This document shows, in pieces, positions 1 through 13,000 of a stretch of 64,000 nt of DNA. Below the pieces are notes generated by a model that saw only the letters and a list, made by a program, of their open reading frames with translations, did not search any database and was not told the DNA's origin. Position numbers and translations under genes: made by a program. Origin of the DNA: Prunella strophiata (taxonomy: Eukaryota > Chordata > Aves > Passeriformes > Prunellidae); NCBI GenBank assembly GCA_036583965.1, contig JAZBQD010000019.1, forward strand, positions 20,153,085-20,217,084. Reading direction: 5' to 3'. Within the stretch, counting starts at the first letter, position 1. Every line of letters begins with the position of its first letter.

Positions 1-2370
1 TGTGGTCAATTGAGAGGGCAAAATGACCATACTTTAAACCTTGTATTAGCATGTGAGATTACAAAAACACCAGCCCTTTGTCCAGTGGGATCCTATTTCA
101 CTGCATAAATAAAGAAAATTCATTCTCCGCTTCAATATAAGCCATGGAGCTGAGCTACAACATTTAAAAACAAAAAAAAAAAAGTATTCAAAAGGGGGGA
201 AAAAACAGTTCTTCCAGGTTTTTCTGCTCTAATACTGAACAGCAGCTTCAGAGGAATCCAAAAATCAAGTAAGGTATATGGAAACTCCTTGGTTTGTAAG
301 CACGTATGCAAGGAGAAAAGTATTAGGAAAACCAAGAATAAACCCAAGTGCTGCATTTTGCAGGGAATCTTCTGAGCCTCCCAAATTCTCTTGTGCTTAT
401 GTTTTGAGGAGTGCATGTACAAGGCTTCTATCTACCACCCATGTGTCGAAATGCAATAGGAAATAAAATGAAAAAACCTCATGGGTAATTGATATAGAAT
501 ACGTAGGCGACCTGAAGGGAAAATCAGAACCAGAGATGTGCCAGGGAACAAAAAAAAAAAAAAGGAAAGGGAAAAATAAAAAGGATGATATTTAAAATGC
601 CAGCCTCCTGTGAGCCCGTCTGCTTCCTCTCATTTATTTTGCAGCTCTGGGTTCCCACGGTGGACTGCTGCTGCCATCTACTGCCACCAGCTCTGCCAGA
701 GGCTGAGCTCCTCTCCTGCAACCTGGTCACGGGAATCGGGGCCAGGGAGCATGGCAGGGCATGAAAGATTTTGGGTCAATAAAGGAAAAACAGTTTCCAG
801 GGAGAGAAAGCATCACAGTAAAGATTAAAAATTCAAGCACAGATTTATCCATTAATGATACAAGGCAAAAAAATGTCAGTTTTCTGAGGAGGGAAACCTA
901 AATGGAAAATCTTTTGATTTCAAAAGCGAAGGGAAAGTTACATCTGGATCCCCACTTCTGTCATGCAGTGACCCACACCTATAGTGAAGGTCCTAAATGT
1001 TATAAGTTTAAGGGACATGGCTCACAGTCTATGTTCAGCTTCATTAGATGATGAAATGACTTGCACAGCAGGAAAGCTAAGGAAGGACAAACAGCCTGGG
1101 GGTAAGTCCAATTTTCCTAATTCAGTCACCTCTGTTACTCCTGTTCTAGGAACAGGGGGCTTCAGATGCTGGTAATGGAAATCTTATATCTGACCCTAGG
1201 CTTAAAATTCACATCAACAAAGACTCAGAGAACAGACAAGCCCCCAGTTATTGCAGGTATTTCTAATTGAAATCTGGAAGGAAAGCATACTCCACTGTGT
1301 ACTGAAAGACAGACTATGGAAAGAACGGGAAAAAATTTGGCAGGGGACCTACAGCATGTCTGTTACTAGCCAGCAAGAGATATGCTGGATTTCATAACCT
1401 TTGAATTTCACATAGTCCATTGCAGGTGGCAGCAAAGATCAGACCCAGACCTCCCTGATCTCAGATCATATTTCTTCTCTGTTGGTGTTATATAGCAGTT
1501 TTCATTTGCAATACCAATCTACACAGTGGTTGCAGAGATCTGAGAAGTGAAATAAATTAGCCTTTCCCCTTCTCTGTGCAGCTCTTGTGAGACTGTTCTC
1601 AGTGTTAAGGTCAACTGAATTTAGTAGTCTCTAACTTGAATTTATTACATTACCTGAAATGCACAGTGGAATAATTGTAAGTTGATTTAGCTAAGCACAG
1701 TGATAAAGACATGTTTTTAATCCTTGTACTATTTGTCTTTGATAGCTACACTACACCATGTGGGCCCTTTCTGTAAGGATTAAAATACAAGCCAGTCTGT
1801 GTGGCCAGCATGCATTTCTGGTACTATGACTTCATAAAATGCAATATCTATGCATGTCACTATCTTTATTATATACAAAGTACTAAAGGCTAAGTTATAA
1901 TAGCAAGGGTTCTGTGCCCTAGCAGTGTGATTGAAGCCAAACCACTGTCCACACTGACACAACATTGAAGTATTCCCAGAAATACACTCTCTCTACCCTA
2001 ATCTCCTCTAGGAGCTGATCTACCAAAACATGTCTGACAAGAAAGGCTTTTGTAGACCTGCCTTGCTCTGCACTTCAACAGCCAGGTTCTCCACAGAGCA
2101 ACTCTGTAATGAAATAGGAACTAAAATTCTACAGAAGCCTGCTGGGTAAGAGAGAAGACAAAAAAAACCACTGGAAAGCCCTGGGGTTTGTGCTGATATT
2201 TTTCTTTCAGGACAGAAGTGTTTCCTTCTAAATCAGTTGGCTGAATATTTCACACTTCATATGGAAGCTGGTGTGGGTAGGTGGCCTTCCTTAAGACACT
2301 GTCAAGGGCTGATCAAAGAGTAACAATTAATTTGACTGAACATCTGAGGCCCAGCATAGTTTCTTGATAG
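1..2370. other. AT-rich non-coding block, nothing recognised
   Basis: I see no convincing gene or repeat family here. Short A-runs occur near 172-182 and 549-563. A locally GC-richer patch at about 640-760 sits behind a pyrimidine stretch ending in ttgcag at 643. It resembles a splice acceptor, but the frame behind it closes within about 40 codons and shows no domain. Open frames on both strands are short, overlapping and of random composition, as expected by chance. The block ends directly at the CTTT tract. Confidence 0.6.
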
Positions 2371-2371
2371 G

Positions 2372-2451
<80 letters not shown>

Positions 2452-2455
2452 TATT

Positions 2456-2495
<40 letters not shown>

Positions 2496-2549
2496 TCCTT
2501 TCTTTTCTTTCTTCTTTCTTTCTTTCTTTCTTTCTTCTTTCTTCTTTCT

Positions 2550-2582
<33 letters not shown>

Positions 2583-2710
2583 TTTCTTTCTTTCTTTCTT
2601 TCTTTCTTCTTTCTTTCTTTCTTTCGTTCTTTCTTTCTTTCTTTCTTTCTTTATTTCTTTCTTTCTTTCTTTCTTTCCTTTCTTTTCTTTCTTCTTTCTT
2701 TCTTCTTTCT

Positions 2711-2767
<57 letters not shown>

Positions 2768-2838
2768 TTTCTTTCTTCTTTCTTTCTTTCGTTCTTTCTT
2801 TCTTTCTTTCTTTCTTCTTCTTTCTTTCTTTCTTTCTC
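2371..2838 (+). repeat. (CTTT)n interrupted microsatellite, polypyrimidine tract
   Basis: About 470 bases composed almost only of C and T on the plus strand, built from CTTT units with interspersed CTT and CTTTT variants. Only four purines interrupt it: A at about 2453 and 2653, and G at about 2626 and 2791. The A interruption, followed by the same variant series (cctttcttttctttcttc), occurs twice about 200 bases apart. The G interruption recurs 165 bases apart. This points to a higher-order duplication inside the array followed by slippage. A long open frame through it (Leu/Ser/Phe repeats) is a by-product of the repeat and not a gene. Such mirror-symmetric purine-pyrimidine tracts can form triplex DNA and are often length-polymorphic or misassembled. 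Confidence 0.97.
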
Positions 2839-4290
2839 TTTGTCTCTTGCTCTGGCTTTGCTTTTCTTTAGATTCCTGATTCAGTGTGCCTCTCCCTCAT
2901 TTCACAGTTTCCCTCCATCCAAAGCTTCTGGAGGACTAAAGGTCATTACAACTCTTTTACTTGGTGTTTTACAGTGTCTCAGGAAGATGTATGAGATAAC
3001 ATTGTTTTCCAACAGTTCATGTGAGCAAGGAGAGTTTTGACCTTTGCCTGACATAAAGCCTAACTCAAAAGAAGAGCTCCTAACCCAGTGATAACCCATC
3101 TCCATAGATGCTTGTTCCCTCACAGAGCCAAAAAAGTGAGGAGACAGGATTGTCTGGCACTGCAGCCTTCTGGCAGTTTATCTCTTGGCCACACCACAGA
3201 GACACTGAAGCCAGATCCAATGCCTGCTTGCAGGATGTAGGATAAATCCAGTAAAAGAGTGATACTGTCCCAAAAGCTGTAAAATGTAAATTGTTAAGAT
3301 GGGCAAAGTATCATCATCCCCATTTACAGGTAAGAAAGGAGCACAACTTAGGCTTCTGCCTTTCCTTAATGACACTTTTACTGTATGACAAAAACTACAC
3401 ATGTGCATGTCCAGGAGACTAATACAGATGCTCAATAATGAACTAAAATATTATGTGGCAATGAGCCAATAGTCAAAGATTAATAATCTAGCCAATTAAA
3501 CTTGCTAATAGAATTAGGCAGCTACTTTAAATTATCCCAATCATAATGATGAGTATTCACTGTTTATGTCTGTACAATATGTGTTACAGAGAGCCTTTTG
3601 GAAATATCACTAAATGTTCTCCATCACCATGGAAGTATCTGTGTAGTATTCATTTTCTGTACGGTTTGAGTTTTTGTCTTGGCTTGCACCTGAGAGCTGA
3701 AACGAGTCCTCACCACTACACAAGGACAAAAACAAACAAAAAACAAAGGCAAAAAAAAAAGGACATAACTTTTTTTCTCCTTTCAGAATCTGGCATGTAA
3801 AAACACAGGAAAAACATGTGATTTGTCCTTATATGATGTACACTGTTACCCCATGCACATCCACTAGACCATCACAGCTTTCCCAAAAAATGAAACAAAT
3901 CAAGGGCCATGCAACACTAAACCTTGAGATCAAATCAGCAGAGAGGGGGCCTTGCAGGTGTTTTTGGAACCATGAAGCACAGGAAAAATTAGGGGAATCA
4001 AAACACCTTGGTTTTCCTCTTCACGCTATGGTGAAAAAAACCATGGACTATAATGAAAGCACTCAGGGCATCAACAGAGTTATATTTTTCAGAAGGGATT
4101 TTTTTTCTGCTATTTTATCAGTTTATGTTGCTTGGTCACTGCATTTACATAAAACTGGATGCATGTATAAAAGAATGTGTGAAAAAGAAGTTGATTAATG
4201 GGGATACCACAGACCTACTTTTGCTTCTCTCCTCATATCCAGCTTTGACTTTTTCAAGCCATTTCTAGTATGATTTGGTTTCAGGAATAA

Positions 4291-4314
4291 TGAATTTATG
4301 AATTCATAAATTCA
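4291..4314. repeat. Perfect 24-bp palindrome
   Basis: The half site TGAATTTATGAA is followed immediately by its exact reverse complement, giving a perfect 24-base inverted repeat with no spacer and a central GAATTC. It is very AT-rich, so it could be extruded as a small cruciform or act as a dimeric protein site, but chance in AT-rich DNA is also possible. No gene or transposon end adjoins it. Confidence 0.85.
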
Positions 4315-6976
4315 ATAAAGGTCACACTCTTATGAGTTACTAGTTGCTTGATTTTAAGGTGCACTTTGCTGCCATATTCCAAACACCTACAATGTTTCAC
4401 AATTATGTCTTTCTTAAAAATAGAGGGGTATTCCCAACATATTAATCCTTACTTAATAATATTATTTCTGTTGCTCTTCTACTATATAGAGGGACTCTTC
4501 ACAGTATCTCATGCTACTGCTGTGTTCAGGGAAGCTCCTGCTCTGTTTCACTCCAGATATGGATGCAATTCATTGATAACTACAATGATCCTTTTCCCAC
4601 ATTCTATAAATCAACATTGCTGCCTTTCAGACAGTCAATAAAACTGCCAAAACTTTGAATGCTGAAAATGAAAGGCGTGCAGCATATTCAAACAAATGTC
4701 AAAAATAGATATAAAAATGAAATTGTCCTTCCACCCAATAAACTTGGCAGCTTTCTCAGAGCTGCAGATGCCCATTAACCCTATGTGATGACTTTAGTTC
4801 ACTGCAGAAGTGATGGGGCAATAACCAAATTTCTTCTCAGCACCTCTCTGAACTTCATTTTGTTGCTAGGTCACATTTATGAAGGTCATGACCCCATGCA
4901 GCAGACATTGAGAGGTTTTCTTATTTGATCAATACCTTCAGACAATAAAAATTCTGATGAGAGAATACTACCTTAACATACTTGTCCAATTTAACTTGCA
5001 TTTGATGCAACCTTTCTCAAATGGGACAGCTCATGACAGCTCAGGACCAAATCCAGATATCTTTCTCATAAACAAAACAGCCACCATAGTGAAAATAAGG
5101 TCTGAGTAAACTTCAGTTCCTTCTTTGTGCAACCAGCTATCTCTGAAACTCTCAAAAAAGTTGATCATAAGCTTTAGGATTTCTCTTGAAACCATCCATT
5201 CTTTAAATGTAGTATTTAAATGTCTATGCTAGACTAACACATATTGATGGGAGAAACTCTAATTTCTATCCAAGAGCTGTGTAACAGCTTTGTAGTTGGA
5301 TGTGATATTCAGAAAGCTGAGGGGCTGAGGGCTGAAAACTCTAAAACTAGTTTCATCACAAAACTTTTCAAAATATTTTTCTTTTTTCCTGGAGAAGGCT
5401 CTCCCTCAGATCTTTCTGCTGGCTATGGGAAAAAGCCATCCTGTGCTTGAAGCACTTTAAGTCAGCTTGTAGCATATAGAAAATGCCTGTTGAACTATAG
5501 TATTCACAATCATTAATCTCAGCCTGAGTCTGTGCACTGAAAAATGGGAATAGAAAAAAGGAAGATGGTCTGGTAGCACCAAATCCCTGACCTTTTCTCA
5601 TTTTCTTAGATAAAAAATTGGTTGAGTGGTGAAGACCAATTCAATCTCATTGGCTTCAGCAGTCATCAGGTGGTGGGGATGAACCTGGTGTTTCAAAGAA
5701 TATGCAAGACAAACATCTTTCTGAGCACACTGATCACTATCATTTTAGGGTGGCATCATGCAGTGCTAACTCAACTATTTTCATTTCATTTAAAATTATT
5801 TTCCTTCCATGTTACTGTACATAAAATAAATCTGATATTTTTAATATTTTCTTCCTCTTCCATGATACATCTTCTAATTAGAGAACTGCAATTTTATTTA
5901 GGTGTAAAAAGTCAGCTACACATAAGGAAAATATCAGTATTTTACACAATGAAAAACATCACAATGGCTTTACAGCAAGATCTTTACAGGGCACAGAAAC
6001 CTATCTAAGAGGTACAGGAGAGAAACCTCACATAAATACCTTATTTACAGAATGCAAATAGGATGGATTTCTTAAGCTGCCTGGCAGAGAAACATGAAAA
6101 TTGTCAAAACCTGAACCAGCTACTTAAAAGTTCTGGTTTTGCCACTGACTGTCACCAGCTGCTCCAAAGGAAGTTGGCACACACAAGAGATTTGCCTCAA
6201 ACTTAAAGGTTCCTGGTGAAAGGCTGAAATGTAAAATTGGGTCAGGCTCTGAGAAGGCATGCAGAGCATGTCATAACAGGACAGTAACAGGACATGCAAT
6301 ACTGAGTACTTTTACTCATTGTCCTGCACCTCAGCCTTCATTTCAAGCCATGGTTGTTTGGTTTAGACCTTGAGGAGAATGTTTGAGGAATCTCCCACAA
6401 AAAAATAAAGTAGTGAAACTGGTGGTACTTCAGAAAACTTCTAATAATTTTATTCCTAAGATGAATATTCTGCTCTCATATATTGAGAAGCTATTGCCTT
6501 CAGTGATAACTTGCCATGGTCATTTTCAGGGTGTAATCATTGGTGTGAAAAAAAAATCTCTGCTTTGAATTTCTCAATATATTTACCTATAAACATTTAG
6601 ATATGTTTTTGTACAGAAACATTAAGAAAATTGATATTTAGTGCAAGCAGAAATATGTGCATCAGAGCACTAAAGAGGAATGCTTTTGCTGGATATGTGT
6701 TTTCCCAAGACACTGTTCAACAGTCCTGTATTCTACACAAGACAGATACAGATCCTTATACCAGCTCTTCACTGGCTCATCCCTTATTTCACACTCGACC
6801 AATTTTAATCTCTTTCAATTGCTGCAAATAGTAAGATAGACATTATTTCCAGGAGTTATATTTAGGTAGGGTCTCATCTTGGTTCTTTTCCAGTGAAAAG
6901 TAAAGCAATTAAAATTGTGCTGGAGATCCATACTCGTGTGCTCTCATTTCAGACATGAAAGCCCAGAAGAGCAACC

Positions 6977-7012
6977 ATTTTTTTTTCTTTTTTTCTTTTT
7001 TTCTTTTTAAAT
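6977..7012 (+). repeat. T-rich low-complexity tract (TTTTTTC-like)
   Basis: Runs of seven to eight T separated by single C residues, a simple low-complexity sequence. It shows no sign of a retroposon body on either side. Confidence 0.75.
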
Positions 7013-10000
7013 GGCTGAAAGTTTATTTGGTTTGAGATCAAAGTTATTATTTGTTTTTTGCTAGTGATTCATAGCCAACTGCAGTACCTGCCAATCCAGC
7101 TGGCATTTGCTCTTCCTCACCTCATCACCACAATAAGAATTCTGCAAAGGAGCTTGATCTTCAAACTGATCTCTGTGAGGCAGCAAGGATTCAGCTCCTT
7201 CTGCTGTAGCTGTGTTTGGGCTACAGCAAAAAGAGAAGCAAAACCTCTATATTAATCAGCACCTATGACTTGATGAAACTAACAAAAGCTAAATCAGAGA
7301 GAAATTTGCTGCTTTATGGTCACTGTTATGATTATTATATTTAAACTTCATCTATAGTGTTTTTTTCTTTAACACTAAAAATTACATGAGAAACTTGCTT
7401 TTCTGCAAGTCAAGGGACAGTAAGGTTTACATAAAAAATGAATAGGCAAATTGTAGCAGGTAAAAATGCCTGGCAGACAATTAAAACACATTTAAACTAA
7501 CCATTTATAGCATTAAAATTTGTAACATAACCTGAAGCTTAGTTTCTTAATGCATACATGGATGTGCATGTGCACTTGCACAGGTGTATATAATGTGCAC
7601 ACAGACATGCAGAGACACAAAGTTCCCACTAATTTTCCAAACTGTGAGACAAACACGGACAGAACCACCTCAGTCTCTTAACAAAGAGGATCACTTTTGA
7701 TCTCATGTAAATTCACTCAAGTCAGGGGAATTACACCGGAGAGAGGTTTGACCCAGAATGTCAACAATTTTGAGAAAGTACTGATTTATTTATTATGCAA
7801 TTATTCACACAGAGGGACTTGCTTTCTCTTTTAAGAGGATGTGTCACGCAGTTTGATGTGTGCTGCTCCTTTTTCAGAAACTGCTTTCTCAGTTCAGGCA
7901 AAGGCAGAACAAGCAGTGTCAGGGACTTACATATTTGATTTGCCTGTGTTTGCAGTAGGAATATAAAGTTTGCAAGCCAGCCATACTAAGATATAAGTTG
8001 CATGTCCTAGGACAGTGGAGAAGATGGGATTCCTTCTGCCTGGGTAAATAAAGATTGAGATGAATTTTGATACATCTTTGCTGCACCATGTTTCCTGCTC
8101 TTTTGTTAGATCTCATCCCTCCCTTTTTCTTCCCTTTACAATATTTCAATTTGTTTGGCTACCAGCAGCACTATCTTCCCTCTAATGTATATCTAAAGCT
8201 CAGTAAAATAGGATCAAGGAGTCCTTTCTGACACCAGGGCAAATAGTCCAGCCTGACTTGAGTGCTTTGATTTGGAACTACCTTCCCTCAAAAGATATTG
8301 GCCATACACATGCTCCATAGTACTTCCCCCAGATTCCCCTTTCCAGCTGTATATGAGTTCTCTATGGTCCTGCAACTTAATTATAATTGCTTTGTGCACT
8401 CCTTCCAGTTAAGAGCCAAAGACAATACAGACACTTACATAGTGGAGATGGGTGGGTAGAAGAAATGCTTTAGTTTCTTCTTTGGCCCACATTTATTTAA
8501 CACCATGCACATACTGATTTTGATGATTTTACATTCCTACAATCTCAAGTAGCTTTCTGGAGCAGATTCACAAGATGTCCCTGTACCTTCTTGTGCCCCA
8601 GCTGGCAGCACAGCCACCTCTAGCCCAGTAGTTACTGCAATTCTACAACTGGATTTCCTCTGCTAAAATATAGAATTGATTCTGAGGAAAATTACTATCA
8701 ACGCTTCTCTTTCTTCTCTTTATTACCTTGTTTATATACCTAAATCCAAGCCTGCTTCACTTAATCCAAGACATTCAACCAAATCTGCAAATCATCCTCA
8801 GCTGCCGCCGCATTTAAAGGAAAGAGGTGGGGAGATTCCTTTAAGCAAAGTCATCTCAGAACTGCACTATTTATAGTAGATGTCTGCCTTTTTCTTCTAA
8901 TAATATGGATGCCCAAAACAATCTTATTTGAGCATAGTACTTGATGAATAAAACTCAGACAAAAGGTAGCCCCTAGCAGAAACAAACAGACTCCCACCCT
9001 GTCTCCCAATGAAGGTGGATATTCAGTGATTCTGGATCTTTCCATCAGCAAATCCTTTCTCCAGGACCAAAATCCAAACCCCATATAAAGTTCCAAATCA
9101 AATTCTTCCTACACCTCTTGGCAGCCGCAGCCTCAAGATCCGTCATCACTCAGCATATTTATTACTCAACTTACATATCAGACATTCAGAGGTAAGCATT
9201 GGTGCCAAAATCTCAAGAAGCTGCTAACAAATATGACTTCAGAGATCAAACACTCAGTGGGACCAAATCCCCCTTAAGAGCTCTGTGTCTTGGTAGATAC
9301 CATCTCTTGTTCACTGTCTTTCAAAGAATTGAGTTATTTAACAATGAGCAAGCTTGCAGGATGTATGCAGGCTTACAGACACATCAACAAGAGACTCACT
9401 GTCTTGACACCTCACAGGACTGTTAATGTGCCTCTCATGCAGAGTGCCTAAGCAAAGCTCATGCTCTTTAGACTATGGTGATTTCCAGTATAAAGAGCAG
9501 GTATGAGCATTCCCCACAAATGAAATGATGAAAATATTAGTTGAGGGTAACACTGCTGAGTTCCTTATCAGGGCTCAAGAAAACACAGCTCTAGATAGTG
9601 TCTAGGGAATTCTAATACAATCTTCACCAAAAAATTATGTTGGTTTGGAGTCTAATCATTATCTTAGAAATTACATGCAAATTTACGAACTACTAAATTC
9701 ATAATTAGTGTAAGTGTTATGAAACTATTTCTTCCCCTTGTAAACTGAGAAACAAGTGATGATTTACAAACAGTACAATCAAGTGTACCAGCAGATGTAG
9801 GGATACTTCTGATTGTGCCTGCCCATGTGCCAAAAAAAAGGCTTTTATCTTTACGTGACAAAAATCTTAAATAGCAGTAACGCCTCATCCTCAAGCTCAG
9901 GGACGGTACGGTGCCCACCATGAGATGAGGTTAGAGAGAAATTGCTTACAGAAGCATTGTGATGAACAGATTTATTCTCCAGTAGTGCCTCTGGAATATA

Positions 10001-13000
10001 TATCACATAAATTATTGGTCTACATCATCAGTTCCAAACTTTCAACACAGTACTTACATAGACCTTTAAACTGTCTGGGACACAGAGTAATCTGACCACA
10101 GTGACACATAACAATCACTGTGGTCACCAATAAAGCAAAGACAAAGAAAATAAGTTTAAAAAAAGTTATCATTGTATAGGCACTGGATTGATACAATGGC
10201 AACACCTCAAATGCACTGTCCATATGGAGTATTTTACTGTGATTCCAGAGCATTTCTGTGTACCAATCTACTAAAAGGAGACAAAAATGCCTCCCTCCCT
10301 CTCCAAAACATATATACTCTCAGTGATCAAATTCATTTAAAAAGCAGCCCATAATTAAGATTTTTTTAAAGTTAGATTTTGTATTATTAAAGCATAATGG
10401 GGTCCCCTAGGTTCCAATTAAGAAACTGATTTAAAAATCTTTGAGCTTAAGAAGCTGCAGGTAGGGAGTTCTGCTCTCAGCTGCCTTGAATTAGCATATT
10501 GAGGGCACCACAGCCCTAGCTGGGAGGAAAGGCAGAGACCCTGCAGACATTTTTCCAGGCCAGCAAAGTGCTTTATGAGCACTTCCTGCCTTCAGTCCAA
10601 GGAAAAAATTACTTACATAGCCAGGCCTGACCAGCAACAAAAAAGTAACAGTAAGAGAAATGTAGTGGGCAAAGTATTTGCTAGTAGTGGTACTTTAGGG
10701 AAAAGGTATTGTGATTGGAGCAACATGAAAAAGAACAAATTCTAAACCAAAACAAAACCTATGAGGTTTCTGGCTTGGATTTGAAAGACATTAATCTATG
10801 ACCTTAATCCATAACAGAGCTACAGCTTCAGTTTCAGCATACAGCAAAGTTCTGGCACAAACCCAGAAATTTGCTTTAGGAAGGCCCTTGAAATCTGGGT
10901 TAACTTTCATCCTCTTGAAAATTTAAGACAATTAGCCACACTTGTTTCAAACTGAAACCCACAAAAAGTGGGTTTAGCAGGATATTTAATTTTTCATTCA
11001 GAGCTCTTAAACATTAAGCTGATGCTGGTAGAGTGCTTAAATCCTAGTTTCATCCTAGAAGTCAGTTCCCAGAGCACTCAGGCACTTAGTGAACCCTACA
11101 AACCTTTGTGAGCACTGTGGAGCCCATCACTGGGAGCAGTGGGAATTTCCTAGCCCAGGTGCCTGGCCTGCTGCTCTCCCTGTCCCTTCCTGGTCTAACC
11201 AAGGGTTCTTCAAGCAGAAGCAAAGGAGAAACTTACAAGGCACTGTAGTAGCAGCTATTAAGGAAATTGCTTAAACAAGGTGCTCAGGAAACAAAGTACA
11301 AAGTTCAGGCTTGGTGAGATAATGGAATGAAAAGTATGGGGAAGGAAGGTCTGACAATCTGTCAGAAGAGCACAGAACTGATAAAATGGTGAAACTTATC
11401 AAAGCTTGCACACTTATGACTATTACATGAGAAGAGGATGAAAGTGACTCATGCTTTGGTGGAAATTGGGTATTTCTATGTTAAGAATATCACTTTTGCT
11501 TCAGGCAGTTCATTTGGCAGGAGACACTGGAGGGTTTGCACATCATCAAGGATTACTCTGGTGGATAAGGTTTAAGCAATTACAAAATTATGCCAAGATT
11601 TCTGGTGATTGAGGTGAGGGGAAAATAATTGGGATTATGGGGTTTTTAGTATCTTGCTTTATTGCTAATAAAAAAATAATAGCACTGAAGGACCACCTTG
11701 GCATTTTCTTTATCCTGGATAACATTGCAGTCTTTAGGCTCATGAACACAGTGCACTGCAGAAACTTGTGCCCAAAGGCAGAGGGACCCTACCTTGGTTC
11801 TGGTTCAAGGACTCCCTGCTTCTCTGTAGCTTCTCAAGTTACAAAGGCTCACTTTCACCTGTACAGTCTTCTTGCAAAGAAGTTTTTTTGAAGTTTTGAA
11901 ATGGCTCTTCTCCCAAAAAGGATGTGTGAAGAAAGGAATAAAAATGCAAAGTCCAAGATAGACATGGCTATAGCTCCCATGGCACCTGTAACTCAGATGT
12001 CTCCAGCAGATGAAGTACTTTGTAATATTGAATTTGCTGCTAAACTTGGGCCTTAACTGCATTGTATGTACAGTAAATTCAAGTGGGTTTGACCAGTCAG
12101 CATGTAGCTTGTTAAATAATGTGGGTCAGCTTTACATCTCTTTCCTTTCTGTTTGTCTCTTGACCATATTCTCATCTCCATCACATCTGTCACTAGACTA
12201 GATCCCCCTTTAATTCCTCCCCTGAGGAACTAACCAAAATCCACAGCTAAGGCAGTACTTCTCATCTGCTGCTTCTTTTGAGAAATGCTCTTCCCATTTC
12301 CTAGAGTGAGGCTATGCCTGTGCTGAGAAATGACATTGTGTCTGTGAAACACTTTGCTAAGCCAGTATAACTACTAAATACCTACACTGTATGTCTGGGC
12401 TGAAACAGAGCCATCTTCTGGTGAATGCTGCTTATGAATCCTGAGGTTTGTAGATGCATTTTCAAAACTATTCAGAGACTACCTAAGTGTTCTGCACATC
12501 AACACTTCCTTTGGAAATGCCACCTGAAAATGTCAAGTGATGCCAACAGCTTTAATCCAGACCTCTGAAAGTCTCTGTATATGTGAACTGCCTTTCATGC
12601 ACAGAAGGGAAATGAGTGCATGAGTTCTTCTTTCACATCCTGTCATGCAAGGGCACCCAGAGACCTCATGCATTGTACCTCTGAGTGTAAGATTTAGAGG
12701 AGAAAAAAAAAAAAAATGTAGTGTTGTCTGCTATGCTGCAGACAGCAAAAGTGACACAAGAGACCCTTCACATAGCACTGAATATTCAGGAAAAGCCCAT
12801 TTGAGGATAAACAATTCTTTGTGAAAATCCCTGGAGTGTTGCTGACTTCTATAATTGGATGCATGTTCTGAAGAAGAGGTACAGAAACAAAACAGTCATC
12901 CTGGTCAGACAAAAGGTTAGCCTAACTCAGTATTATGTCCCTGGGCATCCTGTAAATGCAAAGGAAAAAGCTATAAAACCAGGCAAGCACATAAAGATAC

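Noticed and set aside
610..828. GC-richer frame behind a ttgcag acceptor-like site
   Set aside because: The acceptor frame closes quickly, no domain or partner exon is visible, and frames on both strands look random.
2364..2879. 171-codon plus-strand frame rich in Phe, Leu and Ser
   Set aside because: Translation of the CTTT microsatellite. It has no gene features.
3818..4198. 126-codon plus-strand open frame
   Set aside because: No recognisable motif, no codon bias, no splice or promoter context. This length is expected by chance in 64 kb on six frames.
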